Assembly: GCA_937926205.1 (NCBI GenBank)
Contig: CALEYL010000074.1
Location: forward strand, 1-64,000
Reading direction: 5' to 3'
DNA length: 64,000 nt
Source: an uncultured Saprospiraceae bacterium
GTDB lineage: Bacteria; Bacteroidota; Bacteroidia; Chitinophagales; Saprospiraceae
A program made the position numbers and the translations under genes. Under the pieces are notes generated by a model. That model was not told the origin of the DNA, made no database searches, and was given only the letters and a program-made list of their open reading frames with translations. This document shows positions 1-8,904 of the stretch, piece by piece (the first letter of the stretch is position 1; each line of letters begins with the position of its first letter).

Positions 1-242
1 CCAACTTATCAATCGAAGACTCAACCGTCAATTGTATAGCACTCAAGCCCAATAAACCCGAAATGTAAAACTGCCCACTGCCAACTGACAAACTGCCAAC
101 TTATCAATCGAAGACTCAACCGTCAATTGTATAGCACTCAAGCCCAATAACCCCAAACTGTAACTGCCAACTGAAAAACTGCAAACTTGCAAATCGAAGA
201 CCCTACTGTCAATTGCACAGCAATCAGCTCATGACCCCCGAA
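1..242. repeat. Diverged ~95-bp tandem repeat, about 2.5 copies
   Basis: The block starting CCAACTTATCAATCGAAGAC at position 1 recurs almost unchanged at 96, a period of 95 bp. A more diverged third copy begins near 185 (CAAATCGAAGACCC). Copies are joined by CTGCCAA-type words. No coding sequence with a believable protein is seen here. The left edge of the window may cut further copies. Confidence 0.75.
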
Positions 243-279
243 CTGCCAACTGCCCACTGCCAACTGCCAACTGCCAACT
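243..279. repeat. Heptamer array (CTGCCAA)n before lpxB
   Basis: Five consecutive 7-bp units, four CTGCCAA and one CTGCCCA, end about 9 bp before the lpxB start codon. Similar words occur at about 71-99. This is one of several 7-bp-period arrays in the window. It fills the place where a ribosome binding site would be, and no Shine-Dalgarno sequence is visible. Confidence 0.8.
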
Positions 280-287
280 AAATTTAC

Positions 288-1415
288 ATGAAATACTATG
301 TTATAGCCGGCGAGGCCTCCGGTGACCTCCATGGAAGCAATCTGATCCGGGCCCTGATGGACGAAGATCCAGAAGCCGTTATTCGGGCATGGGGCGGCGA
401 TCTCATGCAGGCAGCAGGCGCTGAGGTGGTTAAGCATTACCGCGACCTGGCTTTTATGGGTTTTGTCGAGGTGCTGAAAAACCTGCCAACCATTCTGCGC
501 AACATGCGCTTTTGCAAAAACGATATCCTTCAATATGCTCCCGATGTATTGATTTTGATCGACTATCCGGGCTTTAACCTGCGCATTGCCGAGTGGGCAA
601 AAACACAGGGATTGCGTGTTTTCTATTACATTTCGCCCCAGCTTTGGGCCTGGCACAGCAGCCGCGTAAAGATTATCCGGCGTGCTGTGGAACGGATGTA
701 CGTCATCTTGCCTTTCGAACAAGCTTTTTACCAAAAACACAACATCGAAGTAGATTTTCCCGGGCATCCGCTATTGGATGTGGTAGACCAACACCCTGTT
801 GCTTCGGATTTACGGGAAACTTACCACTTACCCGACGGCCCTCTGGTTGCCCTGCTCCCCGGCAGCAGGCGGCAGGAAATCAGCCGCATGCTCCTGCTCA
901 TGCTGGAAGTAGCGCCCCGATTTCCCGATTGTCATTTTGTCATCGCAGGAGCGCCGTCCATCCCCGAAGCATTCTACCTCGATCTGATTTCGGCAACAAA
1001 AACAGGCAATCAGGTAACCCTTATCCAGAATCGCACGTATGACCTGTTGCGGCAGGCAAAGGCGGCCGTCGTTACCTCCGGCACCGCAACACTCGAAACG
1101 GCCTTATTTGGCGTACCTGAAGTCGTTTGCTACCGCGGGGGCAGGCTTTCTTTCTGGATCGCGCGCCGCGTGGTGAACGTGCCCTACATCTCCCTGGTTA
1201 ATTTGATTGCCAACCGTAAACTGGTGCAGGAATTGATTCAGGACGATTGTAATGCCGACAGCATCAGCGCCGAACTGAGTCGCCTGCTTGACGTGGAGAA
1301 CGCTCAGGTTATGAAATCAGGCTACGGGTTACTCCGCGAACAACTTGGCTCGGCAGGGGCTTCCAAACGGGCAGCAAAGATGATGGTGGAAAGAGTGAAG
1401 ACTGGCGAAAAATAA
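288..1415 (+). CDS. lpxB: Lipid-A-disaccharide synthase
   Basis: This is the glycosyltransferase (GT19) that joins UDP-2,3-diacylglucosamine and lipid X into the lipid A disaccharide, acting at the inner face of the inner membrane. The 375 residues fit the family's usual length. The N-terminal GEASGD motif lies at residues 8-13, DYPGFNLR near 92-99, PGSRRQEI near 191-198, and the nucleotide-binding SGTATLETALFGVPEV stretch near 264-279. The ATG at 288 directly precedes the conserved KYYVIAGEASGD start, so the start is secure. The gene is followed after 164 bp by aat on the same strand, with a hairpin between, so they are probably separate units. Confidence 0.97.
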   Translation: MKYYVIAGEASGDLHGSNLIRALMDEDPEAVIRAWGGDLMQAAGAEVVKHYRDLAFMGFVEVLKNLPTILRNMRFCKNDILQYAPDVLILIDYPGFNLRIAEWAKTQGLRVFYYISPQLWAWHSSRVKIIRRAVERMYVILPFEQAFYQKHNIEVDFPGHPLLDVVDQHPVASDLRETYHLPDGPLVALLPGSRRQEISRMLLLMLEVAPRFPDCHFVIAGAPSIPEAFYLDLISATKTGNQVTLIQNRTYDLLRQAKAAVVTSGTATLETALFGVPEVVCYRGGRLSFWIARRVVNVPYISLVNLIANRKLVQELIQDDCNADSISAELSRLLDVENAQVMKSGYGLLREQLGSAGASKRAAKMMVERVKTGEK

Positions 1416-1516
1416 ATTTCAGATAGCCATTGAACCGGTACTTTAGAATTTGAAAAGACCATCAACAAGGAGCATCCGCTCCAAAAAAATGAAACAAGCC
1501 TGTTAAAAACTAAGGA

Positions 1517-1547
1517 GAATCCGAAAATATCAGATATTTTTGGATTC
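1517..1547. terminator. Hairpin between lpxB and aat
   Basis: GAATCCGAAAATAT (1517-1530) pairs with ATATTTTTGGATTC (1534-1547) at 13 of 14 positions with a 3-nt loop. There is no long U tract, so it may be a terminator for lpxB or an operator. The right arm also contains TATTTTTG (1535-1542), which matches the Bacteroidota -7 consensus TAnnTTTG and could belong to an aat promoter. Confidence 0.45.
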
Positions 1548-1579
1548 CTGGTTTCAAACTCAATGCCATAAGCGCTGAC

Positions 1580-2296
1580 ATGCCCTATTTTTTTCTATCT
1601 GAAAAAACCATTGCGTTTCCCCATCCATCACTGACGGATGATTATGGAATTCTGGCTGTGGGCGGGGATTTGTCGGCAGCGCGCTTGCTGGAAGCGTATC
1701 GCATGGGCATTTTTCCCTGGTTTAACGAAGGCGATCCCATTTTGTGGTGGTCGCCGGATCCCCGGTTTGTTTTATTTCCGGATGAACTGAAAGTTGCGCA
1801 CAGCATGCGGCCCTATTTTAACCAAAAAAAGTTTTCCGTCACGCTGGATCAGCATTTTGAAAAGGTGATGCGCCACTGCGGCACCAGTGGAACACGGGGA
1901 AGAACAGGCGGGACCTGGATTACGGAAGATATGGTTGCCGCTTATTGCCGACTTCATGAAATGGGGTACGCCCACTCCGTTGAGGTCTGGAAAGGCGACG
2001 ATCTGGTTGGCGGACTATACGGGCTGTCGCTGGGAAAAGTTTTTTTTGGAGAATCTATGTTTGCTCTTGAAGCCAATGCCTCTAAATTCGGATTCATTTT
2101 TTTGGTGAAAGCACTGGCAGAAAAAGGATTTCAACTCATTGACTGCCAACAGGAAACAAATCACCTGGGCAGCCTGGGAGCGAGAGCCATCGAACGGGAA
2201 GAATTTTTAGAAATACTGGAAAAGAACGAAAAAGAAGAAACCTGGATTGGAAGCTGGGCTGGCTTGACAAACAGCCAAGGTGACACCTTTCCGTAA
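1580..2296 (+). CDS. aat: Leucyl/phenylalanyl-tRNA--protein transferase
   Basis: Aat transfers Leu or Phe from aminoacyl-tRNA to the N-terminus of proteins starting with Arg or Lys, marking them for ClpAP/ClpS degradation in the cytoplasm. The 238-residue protein carries the family signature GGDLSAARLLEAYRMGIFPWF (in two pieces, residues 28-37 and 38-48) followed by WWSPDPR near 56-62, and the later GGLYG and FFGESMF segments of the GNAT-like fold. The ATG at 1580 gives the usual short N-terminus (MPYFFLSEKTIAFP). The last seven codons lie inside a palindromic direct repeat at 2274-2318, so the extreme C-terminus is repeat-derived. Confidence 0.96.
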   Translation: MPYFFLSEKTIAFPHPSLTDDYGILAVGGDLSAARLLEAYRMGIFPWFNEGDPILWWSPDPRFVLFPDELKVAHSMRPYFNQKKFSVTLDQHFEKVMRHCGTSGTRGRTGGTWITEDMVAAYCRLHEMGYAHSVEVWKGDDLVGGLYGLSLGKVFFGESMFALEANASKFGFIFLVKALAEKGFQLIDCQQETNHLGSLGARAIEREEFLEILEKNEKEETWIGSWAGLTNSQGDTFP

Positions 2297-2366
2297 GGTG
2301 TTGCCTCTGAACTTGCACACTGCCAAGGTGATACCTTTTCAAAAGGTGTTACCTCTAAACATGCAC
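2274..2366. repeat. Two 45-bp direct repeats built of AAGGTG palindromes
   Basis: Copy 1 is 2274-2318 and copy 2 is 2322-2366. Both follow the pattern GCCAAGGTGA..ACCTTT, then AAGGTGTT.CCTCT.AAC.TGCAC. Each contains AAGGTGAnACCTT, a (near-)palindrome, followed by a second inverted AAGGTGTTxCCT. Copy 1 covers the aat stop codon at 2294-2296. REP-like intergenic repeats of this form could act as bidirectional terminators (inference). Confidence 0.75.
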
Positions 2367-2397
2367 TAAGGACTTCGTTTTGAAAAACTTAAATGTT

Positions 2398-4125
2398 ATG
2401 CGACCTAAAATCACGCTCCTTTTTATCATCAGTATACTAACGCTGGCTTTTCGTTATTCAGAAAACAGCCTATATCCACAGGGCTATTTCAGGTCTCCGA
2501 TTGACGGTCCGATCCAGCTGACCGCTACATTTGGCGAACTCAGGCCCAATCATTTTCATGGAGGACTCGACATCAGGGGCCCCGAGGGTACGCCCCTTTT
2601 CGCCATCGCCGACGGCTATATTTCGCGCATCCGGGTGCAGGCCAGCGGCTATGGAAATTCCATTACCATCAGCCATCCAAACGGCTATTCCAGCATGTAT
2701 GCCCACCTGAGCCGGTTCAGCCCAGAAATAGCGGCTTATGTAAAGAAGGCTCAGTACGAACAGGAGAAATTTGAAGTGGACCTGTTCCCGGATGAATCCG
2801 TTTTCCCGCTCAAAAAGAGCGACCGCATCGGCGCGACCGGCAATACAGGCGCCTCACGTGGCGCACACCTGCATTTTGAAATCCACGATTCCAAAACAGA
2901 TGAACTGGTAAACCCAATGCTGTTTGGTTTTAAAGTCAATGATACCACTGCGCCGCGCATGTATGAACTAAAAGCTTATGGTCTCAATACGCAACATGAA
3001 ACCCTGAGTAGCAACATCTATACCGTCATCAGGCCTAAAGGCGCCAAAAACTACAAAATTAAAGGCGACACCCTTTTCGTCAGTTCTCCGCGCGCTGCTT
3101 TTGGTCTGAAAGTTTATGATTTCATGAACGGGATGAGCAATAAGAATGGCATCTACAGCTTGCGGCTATACCGCAACGATACCCTGAATTATCGTTACGA
3201 TATGGAAAATTTTGCCTACAGGGATACCCGCTATTTGAATGCGCACCTCGACTACGAAGAACAAGTGGCACGCAACAGCTATTTCAATCGCTGCTACGTG
3301 TTGCCCGGTAATTGTTTGTCCATTTATCGCCAGCGCCTCAACGACGGGGTCATTCCGCTAAAATCGGGCAAAGCGACCAAAATCAGCATCGTAGCCAAAG
3401 ACATCGGCGGAAATGCGTCCAAATTGGTCTTTTGGGTAAAATACAAAGCACCGGCAAGCGCCTATAAAAAAGGAGATTATGTTCAAAAACTGCCTTATTC
3501 GCAAATAGCGGATTTTGAGTCGGATGGCATTCAGGTTCGATTTCCTGAAGGCACTTTCTACGAAAACGTGTATTTCCAATACCAAAAAAGCAGGGTTGTT
3601 GCCGGAAACATTTATTCCGCCATCCACCAATTGCACCGCGCCCGCACGCCGGTACACGATTTTTTTCCCATAGCCCTGCGCCCGGACAGCGTTTTGCCGG
3701 AACGCCTGCAGTCAAAAGCTTTCGTTGCGCAGCGGCGCAGCAACGGCTCGGCTACCAACTGCGGCGGAAACTGGAAAGCCGATGGCTGGATGTATACCAA
3801 AGTGCGCGGACTGGGCAGTTACTGCATCATGACCGATACCGTACCGCCCTGGATTACCGCATCTAAATTTCAGTACGACATGAAAGCATCCAACCGAATG
3901 TCTTTCAAAATCAGCGACAATTTTTCGGTTGCGCCAAATGTCAAAGGGCTTCAATACCGGGCTTATATCGACGGCAAGTGGGTACTGATGGAGTTCGACG
4001 CTAAAAACAGCCTGCTGTACCACTGGCTTGATCCAAAACTGGCGCCGGGCGAACACCAGCTTTGCCTCCACGTGACCGATGCGATGGACAATGAGCGGGT
4101 ATTTGAATCAAAGTTTTTAAAATAA
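2398..4125 (+). CDS. M23-family peptidoglycan endopeptidase, secreted
   Basis: This is a lysostaphin/LytM-type zinc metallopeptidase expected to cut peptide cross-links of peptidoglycan in the periplasm. From the chosen start (ATG at 2398, giving MRPKITLLFIISILTLAF as a signal peptide) the protein has 575 residues. A TTG at 2380 would add six residues before the signal sequence and is less likely. The peptidase domain sits early: HFHGGLDIRG near residues 52-61 supplies His and Asp zinc ligands and HLHFEIH near 157-163 supplies the HxH. The remaining ~400 residues look like beta-rich repeats with no motif I recognise. M23 enzymes of this layout are common single genes in Bacteroidota. Confidence 0.9.
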   Translation: MRPKITLLFIISILTLAFRYSENSLYPQGYFRSPIDGPIQLTATFGELRPNHFHGGLDIRGPEGTPLFAIADGYISRIRVQASGYGNSITISHPNGYSSMYAHLSRFSPEIAAYVKKAQYEQEKFEVDLFPDESVFPLKKSDRIGATGNTGASRGAHLHFEIHDSKTDELVNPMLFGFKVNDTTAPRMYELKAYGLNTQHETLSSNIYTVIRPKGAKNYKIKGDTLFVSSPRAAFGLKVYDFMNGMSNKNGIYSLRLYRNDTLNYRYDMENFAYRDTRYLNAHLDYEEQVARNSYFNRCYVLPGNCLSIYRQRLNDGVIPLKSGKATKISIVAKDIGGNASKLVFWVKYKAPASAYKKGDYVQKLPYSQIADFESDGIQVRFPEGTFYENVYFQYQKSRVVAGNIYSAIHQLHRARTPVHDFFPIALRPDSVLPERLQSKAFVAQRRSNGSATNCGGNWKADGWMYTKVRGLGSYCIMTDTVPPWITASKFQYDMKASNRMSFKISDNFSVAPNVKGLQYRAYIDGKWVLMEFDAKNSLLYHWLDPKLAPGEHQLCLHVTDAMDNERVFESKFLK

Positions 4126-4137
4126 TTAGTGCCTGTC

Positions 4138-4260
4138 TTTATAGTCCGATAGCTACGTTATGCTTGGCCCCAAAATCGGTCATTTATGCAAATAAACTCA
4201 CAATTTTGGTGCCAAGCATGCTTTGCTCTCGAACCCTAAAGCACAGACACGGACTAAAAA
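4138..4260. mobile_element. MITE-like element with nested inverted repeats
   Basis: Imperfect 11-bp ends TTTATAGTCCG (4138-4148) and CGGACTAAAAA (4250-4260) are inverted relative to each other. Inside them ATGCTTGGCCCCAAAAT (4160-4176) pairs with ATTTTGGTGCCAAGCAT (4203-4219) at 16 of 17 positions. There is no coding capacity. It lies between the M23 gene and bcp. It could be a non-autonomous insertion or a large terminator hairpin. Confidence 0.45.
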
Positions 4261-4266
4261 TTTAAG

Positions 4267-4731
4267 ATGATCAAACTCAATAAAGGAGACCGCGCCCCGG
4301 CGTTTTCAGGGGTGAATGAAAAAGGAGAAAAAGTAGCGCTTGCAGATTATCAGGGGAAAAAACTGATTCTGTTCTTCTACCCTGCCGACGGCACGCCTAC
4401 CTGCACAACAGAAGCCTGCAACCTGCGCGACAACTATGCATTGCTGCGGGAAAAGGGCTTTGAACTACTCGGCGTTAGTCCCGACAGCACAAAGAAACAC
4501 CAGAATTTCATCAAAAAATACAGCCTGCCCTTCCCTTTGATCGCAGACGTCGACCTGGCCATAACCAATGCCTATGGCGCCTGGGGGCCCAAACAGCTTT
4601 TTGGTAAACATTACGACGGCGTGCTGCGCAGCACCTTCGTAATCAATGAAAAAGGTGTGATAGAACTGGTTTTTGACAAAGTAAATTCCAAGGAGCACGC
4701 GGAGCAAATTCTGGAGGCATTCCAGCAGTAG
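4267..4731 (+). CDS. bcp: Thiol peroxidase of the Bcp/PrxQ type
   Basis: This is a thioredoxin-dependent peroxiredoxin that reduces hydrogen peroxide and alkyl hydroperoxides in the cytoplasm. The 154-residue protein has the FYPADGTPTCTTEAC core with peroxidatic Cys46 and resolving Cys51 five residues later, the spacing typical of PrxQ. The catalytic Thr is the one before the Cys (TPTC), and the conserved Arg is expected in the C-terminal part (LRSTFVI). The start ATG at 4267 gives the usual MIKLNKGDRAPAF beginning. The gene is flanked by a MITE-like element upstream and a strong terminator downstream, so it is probably transcribed alone. Confidence 0.95.
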   Translation: MIKLNKGDRAPAFSGVNEKGEKVALADYQGKKLILFFYPADGTPTCTTEACNLRDNYALLREKGFELLGVSPDSTKKHQNFIKKYSLPFPLIADVDLAITNAYGAWGPKQLFGKHYDGVLRSTFVINEKGVIELVFDKVNSKEHAEQILEAFQQ

Positions 4732-4759
4732 CCATTGCTCAATAGCCTTTCAGGAAAGT

Positions 4760-4810
4760 GCCGAAAATGACATGAGACATCCAAAATCAGGATGTCTCAT
4801 GTTTTTCGGC
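4760..4810 (+). terminator. Terminator after bcp, sharing its stem with ftsH
   Basis: CATGAGACATCC (4771-4782) pairs perfectly with GGATGTCTCATG (4790-4801) over a 7-nt loop. An outer GCCGAAAA / TTTTTCGGC pairing lengthens the stem and supplies the T tract. The same 12-bp stem recurs after ftsH at 42680-42712. From 4811 to 5035 I see no gene. Confidence 0.85.
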
Positions 4811-5035
4811 AGGAAACCGAACTTTTAACGCCAGGCAAAACAAACGCAGACGAGAATGTTTAGTTTTACAATATTTGCATTGTTTATGCCCAAAGGCAGG
4901 TTAAAGCTTTGTTAGAATGCATACCGTTAAAAACTTTCAACGGCATGCACAAAACTAATCCAATTTTCATAGAAAGTCAAGGCCAAAATTTGCCATTTTT
5001 GCAAAAAATCTGATCAGACGCCATAAATGTAAAGC

Positions 5036-5587
5036 ATGGATCACCTAGATGAACAGGAGCTTGAGCAGCTCCGCTACCCGATCGGGCGTTTTCAGCGGCC
5101 GACTATGGTTAGCGCAGAAGACCTTGAACGGTATTTTCAGACCATTGAGGCGCTGCCCCAACAAATTCGGGAAACCATAGCAGGTTGGTCAGATGCCCAC
5201 CTCGATACGCCCTACCGCCCCGACGGTTGGACGGTTCGCCAGTTGGTACACCACCTTGCCGACAGTCACATGAATGCTTATACCCGCATTAAGCTGGCCC
5301 TGACGGAAGAAGTGCCTACGATTAAACCTTATGAAGAAAACCATTGGGCAGACCTGCCTGACGGGAAAACAGCGCCGGTGGAATGGTCCCTGGAATTGCT
5401 GCATTACCTGCACCGGCGCTGGTCGATGCTGCTGCGGCACCTGACTCAGGAGCAGTGGGAACGCGAGTTTTTGCACCCGGCATTCAGCCGCGCTTTTCGT
5501 GTAGATACCATTCTGGCACTATACGATTGGCACAGCCGGCACCATCTGGCCCACATTCAATCGCTTCAAAAAAGGATGGGCTGGTAA
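5036..5587 (+). CDS. DinB/YfiT-like putative metal-dependent hydrolase
   Basis: This is a member of the DinB four-helix-bundle superfamily, close to Bacillus YfiT/BstA. The 183 residues include RPDGWTVRQLVHHLADSHMN, with His72/73 and His78, and near the C-terminus HSRHHLAHI. Together these give the three-histidine metal site of the fold. The substrate is not known for most family members; the subfamily that includes bacillithiol transferase BstA shares this His pattern, so thiol conjugation is possible (inference). It stands alone between the bcp terminator and secDF. The ATG at 5036 fits the domain start. Confidence 0.8.
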   Translation: MDHLDEQELEQLRYPIGRFQRPTMVSAEDLERYFQTIEALPQQIRETIAGWSDAHLDTPYRPDGWTVRQLVHHLADSHMNAYTRIKLALTEEVPTIKPYEENHWADLPDGKTAPVEWSLELLHYLHRRWSMLLRHLTQEQWEREFLHPAFSRAFRVDTILALYDWHSRHHLAHIQSLQKRMGW

Positions 5588-5682
5588 GGCTTCCAAAGGT
5601 AAAATGACCGTTGGAATCGGGTACTTATTCACCCTGTTTTGGTTAAAGATAAAAAAAGTGCATTAAGCTAGCGTAAAAGCTC

Positions 5683-5690
5683 TATATTTG
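5683..5690 (+). promoter_or_regulatory. Putative -7 element upstream of secDF
   Basis: TATATTTG is a full match to the Bacteroidota TAnnTTTG -7 consensus and lies 78 bp before the secDF ATG. I do not see a clear TTTG at the -33 position. Confidence 0.4.
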
Positions 5691-5768
5691 CGCAGTTTTT
5701 TCAGAGGGAAGGCAAAATAAAGATGATAGGCCGGCCCTGATCTTCAAAAAGTAAAATTACGATAAGTC

Positions 5769-8700
5769 ATGCAAGGCAAAGGGATTGTGAAGTTCTTCCT
5801 CATCGTCATGACGCTGGTAACCCTGGTGCAGTACGCTTTAATTTACCCTACTTCCAGGGTAGAACGCAAAGCAGATGCCTATGCGCAATCAGCGGCTAAC
5901 AAAGTTCAGGACGAACTCCAGAAGAAGGCGGTATTCAAGATGAAACGCACGGAGTTTTTGGATTCTATTTCCAATAAACTGGTGGTAGACTGGCGACCAT
6001 TTATGTCGTTTACCTATCAACAGCTTAAAGCACGCCAGTTGGCGCTTGGTCTTGACCTTAAGGGTGGGATGAGCATCATCATGCAGGTGGATCTCAAGGA
6101 TTTCATCAAGGCATTGGCTGGCGGCAGCCAGGATCCGGCATTGGCTCAGGCGCTGACGAATACGTCTAATGCACAGAAAGCCGATCAGGCTGACTACATT
6201 ACACTCTTTGCCCGCGAATATGCCAAACTTGGCACCGGCAAAAAAATGGCTTCCCTGTTTTACAAGAACGCGGAACTCCGTGACGAAATTAACTTTGAAA
6301 GCAGCGATGATCAGGTCATAAGGGCTCTGCGCAGCAGAGCCAATGAGGCGGTCAAACGCACATTCGAACTGCTCAAGCAACGTATTGACAAATTGGGCGT
6401 AACCCAGCCCAACGTATTCCTGGATGCAGAACGCGACCTGATTGTCGTGGAACTTCCCGGCATCGACAACCCGGAACGTGCCCGCAACTTCCTGCAGGCT
6501 GCTGCAAAACTGGAGTTCTACAACGTCTATCGCACTTCTGACCCCGGCATTCAGGCTGCTTTCACAGCTGCCAATGAGCGCCTGATCATTACGGAAGGCG
6601 GCGCCAACAAACCTGCAGAGCGTGTTATTGAACGCATCGACTCGCTTTTTGTAAAAGACTCTACGGGCAACGTCGTTATGCCGAAGCAATTAGACCGCTT
6701 AGATACGATTTATGCACCGGAAAATAACCTGAAACGCGGCCCGCTATTTGAACGATTCACGTTGAATGGCGCCGGAGCACGCGCTTACAGCCAGGCGGTC
6801 ATGGGAACGGCACAGGAAAACGAACGCGCCCGTATTGACACTTTCCTGAACCGCGAAGACATCAAGAGTCTTTTCCCCCGCGATATCTTTTTCCGCTGGG
6901 GTCGTAAACCGGTCAAAGACTTTGAAACCAAAGAGTTGACCGACGAATACGAGCTCTATGCCCTCAAAATGGAGCCAGACGGCAAAGCGCCGCTTACCGG
7001 CGACTACATCAGCAAAGCAGGAACTTCCCTCGATCAGCGTACGAGCGACATGAGCGTTTCCCTGAAAATGGAAGGCGACGGCATTCGCATCTGGAGAAAA
7101 ATGACTGAAAAAGCGGCGGCTGACAACAACCGCGAAATCGCCATCCTGCTCGATAATGAAATTGTTTCGGCGCCGGGTGTTCAGAATCCTATTCCTTCAG
7201 GAGATTCTCAGATTACCGGAGATTTTACGGTTGACGAAGCAACAGACCTTGCCAGCATTCTGGAAATCGGTAGCTTGCCTGCAGAAACCAAAATCATCCA
7301 GGAATCTTTGGTTGGCCCTTCATTGGGTGCTGAAAACATCAACAAGAGTATGATCGCCATGATCATCGGCTTCCTGATCGTACTGTTCTTCATGGTGTTC
7401 TATTATGGCGGCAGCGGTATCGTTGCTGTTATTGCCCTGTTCCTGAACGTCTTCTTCATCTTTGGCGCACTTGCTTCCTACGGTACGGTACTGACCCTGC
7501 CTGGTATCGCGGGTATCGTCCTCATCATGGGTATGGCCGTGGATGCCAACGTAATCATCTACGAGCGCATCCGGGAAGAACTCAGAGAAGGTAAAGCTTT
7601 AGCCATCGCTGTCAGTGAAGGTTTCCGGAACTCCTATTCGGCCATCATTGACTCCAACGTAACGACGATCTTATCGGCATTGGTTTTGGCCTATTTCGGA
7701 CTTGGTCCGATCAAAGGCTTCGCAGTAGTCCTTATTATTGGTGTGCTTTGCACGCTGTTTACGGCGGTTTTGATCACGCGCCTGATGTTCGACTACTGGC
7801 TTGGCAAAGGCAGAAAAATTAGTATCTCAACTGGTGTAACGGCGAATGCCCTGAGCAAAGTCAACTTCGACTGGCTGGGATACCGCAAATATGCTTATGT
7901 CTTTTCGGCTACCATCACCATCATTGGCCTCATTTCTTTTTTCACCAAAGGATTTGAATTGGGTGTTGACTTCAAAGGAGGTTATTCTTACAACATTACC
8001 TTTGACAACAGCCAAACGGTTCAGGCAGAACAGATTCGCCAGGCTCTTGCTCCGGTTTTTGACGGCAAAGCGCCTCTGGTGAAAGCCATTGATACAGAAA
8101 ACACCTACAATGTTGTTACGGACTTCCTCATCAACGAAACGGAGCCTGTAAATGGCGTTGAGCCGGCAGACCTGGTGCTGGAACGCTTATACGAAGGGGT
8201 CAACAAAATGTCGGGTGGTAATGTCAACGAAGAACAATTCAAAGACCCCGATGGCGCCGGAACGCACATCGAAAGTTCCAGCAAAGTAGGACCAACCATC
8301 GCAGATGACATTACCCGGAGCGCCTATAAGGCCATCGGAGCTGCTTTGTTGCTGATCTTCCTTTATATCTTTATCCGTTTCAGCAAGTGGCAATACAGTA
8401 TGGGCGCCGTGGCAGCTTTGTTCCACGATACCCTGATCGTTTTGAGCTTGTTCTCTATTTTCCATGGATTGGTAAGCTTCTCTCTGGAAATTGACCAGGC
8501 TTTCATCGCCGCCATCCTGACGGTTATTGGTTATTCGGTCAACGATACTGTGATTGTATTCGACCGGATCCGGGAATACCTGAAGCTGCACTCCCAGGGC
8601 AGTCGGAAAGATGTCATCAACCGTGCCCTCAACACCACGTTGAGCCGTACGATGATCACTTCTGCAACGACCTTGTTCACGGTGATCGTGTTGTTCTTCT

Positions 8701-8879
8701 TCGGTGGCGCCAGCATCAAAGGATTTGCATTTGCCCTGTTGTCAGGTATCCTGGCCGGAACCTACTCTTCAGTGTATGTAGCAACAGCCCTGATGTACGA
8801 TTTCACCGGTAAAAAGCAAATGGAAGCAGTGAGCGCTCCTGCCAAAAAAACAGGCAGCAAGCCAACTGCTAAGGCGTAG
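5769..8879 (+). CDS. secDF: Fused protein translocase subunit SecDF
   Basis: SecDF uses the proton gradient to pull translocating proteins through SecYEG on the periplasmic side. The 1036-residue protein is a fusion, as is usual in Bacteroidota. An N-terminal membrane anchor (about residues 8-26) is followed by a large periplasmic P1 region, then the SecD membrane block with MGMAVDANVIIYERIREEL near 585-603. After this comes a SecF half with its own first helix near 720, a periplasmic P4 segment and YSVNDTVIVFDRIREYL near 918-934. The two Asp/Arg-rich motifs are the RND-type signature. The C-terminus is a Lys/Ala-rich tail. A strong terminator follows, so the transcript ends here. Confidence 0.97.
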   Translation: MQGKGIVKFFLIVMTLVTLVQYALIYPTSRVERKADAYAQSAANKVQDELQKKAVFKMKRTEFLDSISNKLVVDWRPFMSFTYQQLKARQLALGLDLKGGMSIIMQVDLKDFIKALAGGSQDPALAQALTNTSNAQKADQADYITLFAREYAKLGTGKKMASLFYKNAELRDEINFESSDDQVIRALRSRANEAVKRTFELLKQRIDKLGVTQPNVFLDAERDLIVVELPGIDNPERARNFLQAAAKLEFYNVYRTSDPGIQAAFTAANERLIITEGGANKPAERVIERIDSLFVKDSTGNVVMPKQLDRLDTIYAPENNLKRGPLFERFTLNGAGARAYSQAVMGTAQENERARIDTFLNREDIKSLFPRDIFFRWGRKPVKDFETKELTDEYELYALKMEPDGKAPLTGDYISKAGTSLDQRTSDMSVSLKMEGDGIRIWRKMTEKAAADNNREIAILLDNEIVSAPGVQNPIPSGDSQITGDFTVDEATDLASILEIGSLPAETKIIQESLVGPSLGAENINKSMIAMIIGFLIVLFFMVFYYGGSGIVAVIALFLNVFFIFGALASYGTVLTLPGIAGIVLIMGMAVDANVIIYERIREELREGKALAIAVSEGFRNSYSAIIDSNVTTILSALVLAYFGLGPIKGFAVVLIIGVLCTLFTAVLITRLMFDYWLGKGRKISISTGVTANALSKVNFDWLGYRKYAYVFSATITIIGLISFFTKGFELGVDFKGGYSYNITFDNSQTVQAEQIRQALAPVFDGKAPLVKAIDTENTYNVVTDFLINETEPVNGVEPADLVLERLYEGVNKMSGGNVNEEQFKDPDGAGTHIESSSKVGPTIADDITRSAYKAIGAALLLIFLYIFIRFSKWQYSMGAVAALFHDTLIVLSLFSIFHGLVSFSLEIDQAFIAAILTVIGYSVNDTVIVFDRIREYLKLHSQGSRKDVINRALNTTLSRTMITSATTLFTVIVLFFFGGASIKGFAFALLSGILAGTYSSVYVATALMYDFTGKKQMEAVSAPAKKTGSKPTAKA

Positions 8880-8904
8880 TAATTCACCTTTCTTTTTGAA
8901 GATA

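Noticed and set aside
138..767. 209-codon minus-strand frame across the repeat block and lpxB
   Set aside because: It lies antisense to lpxB and is partly encoded by CTGCCAA repeats (QLAVGSWQL-type words).
5889..6689. 266-codon frame antisense to secDF
   Set aside because: It is a codon-bias shadow of a well-supported gene and has no recognisable domain.
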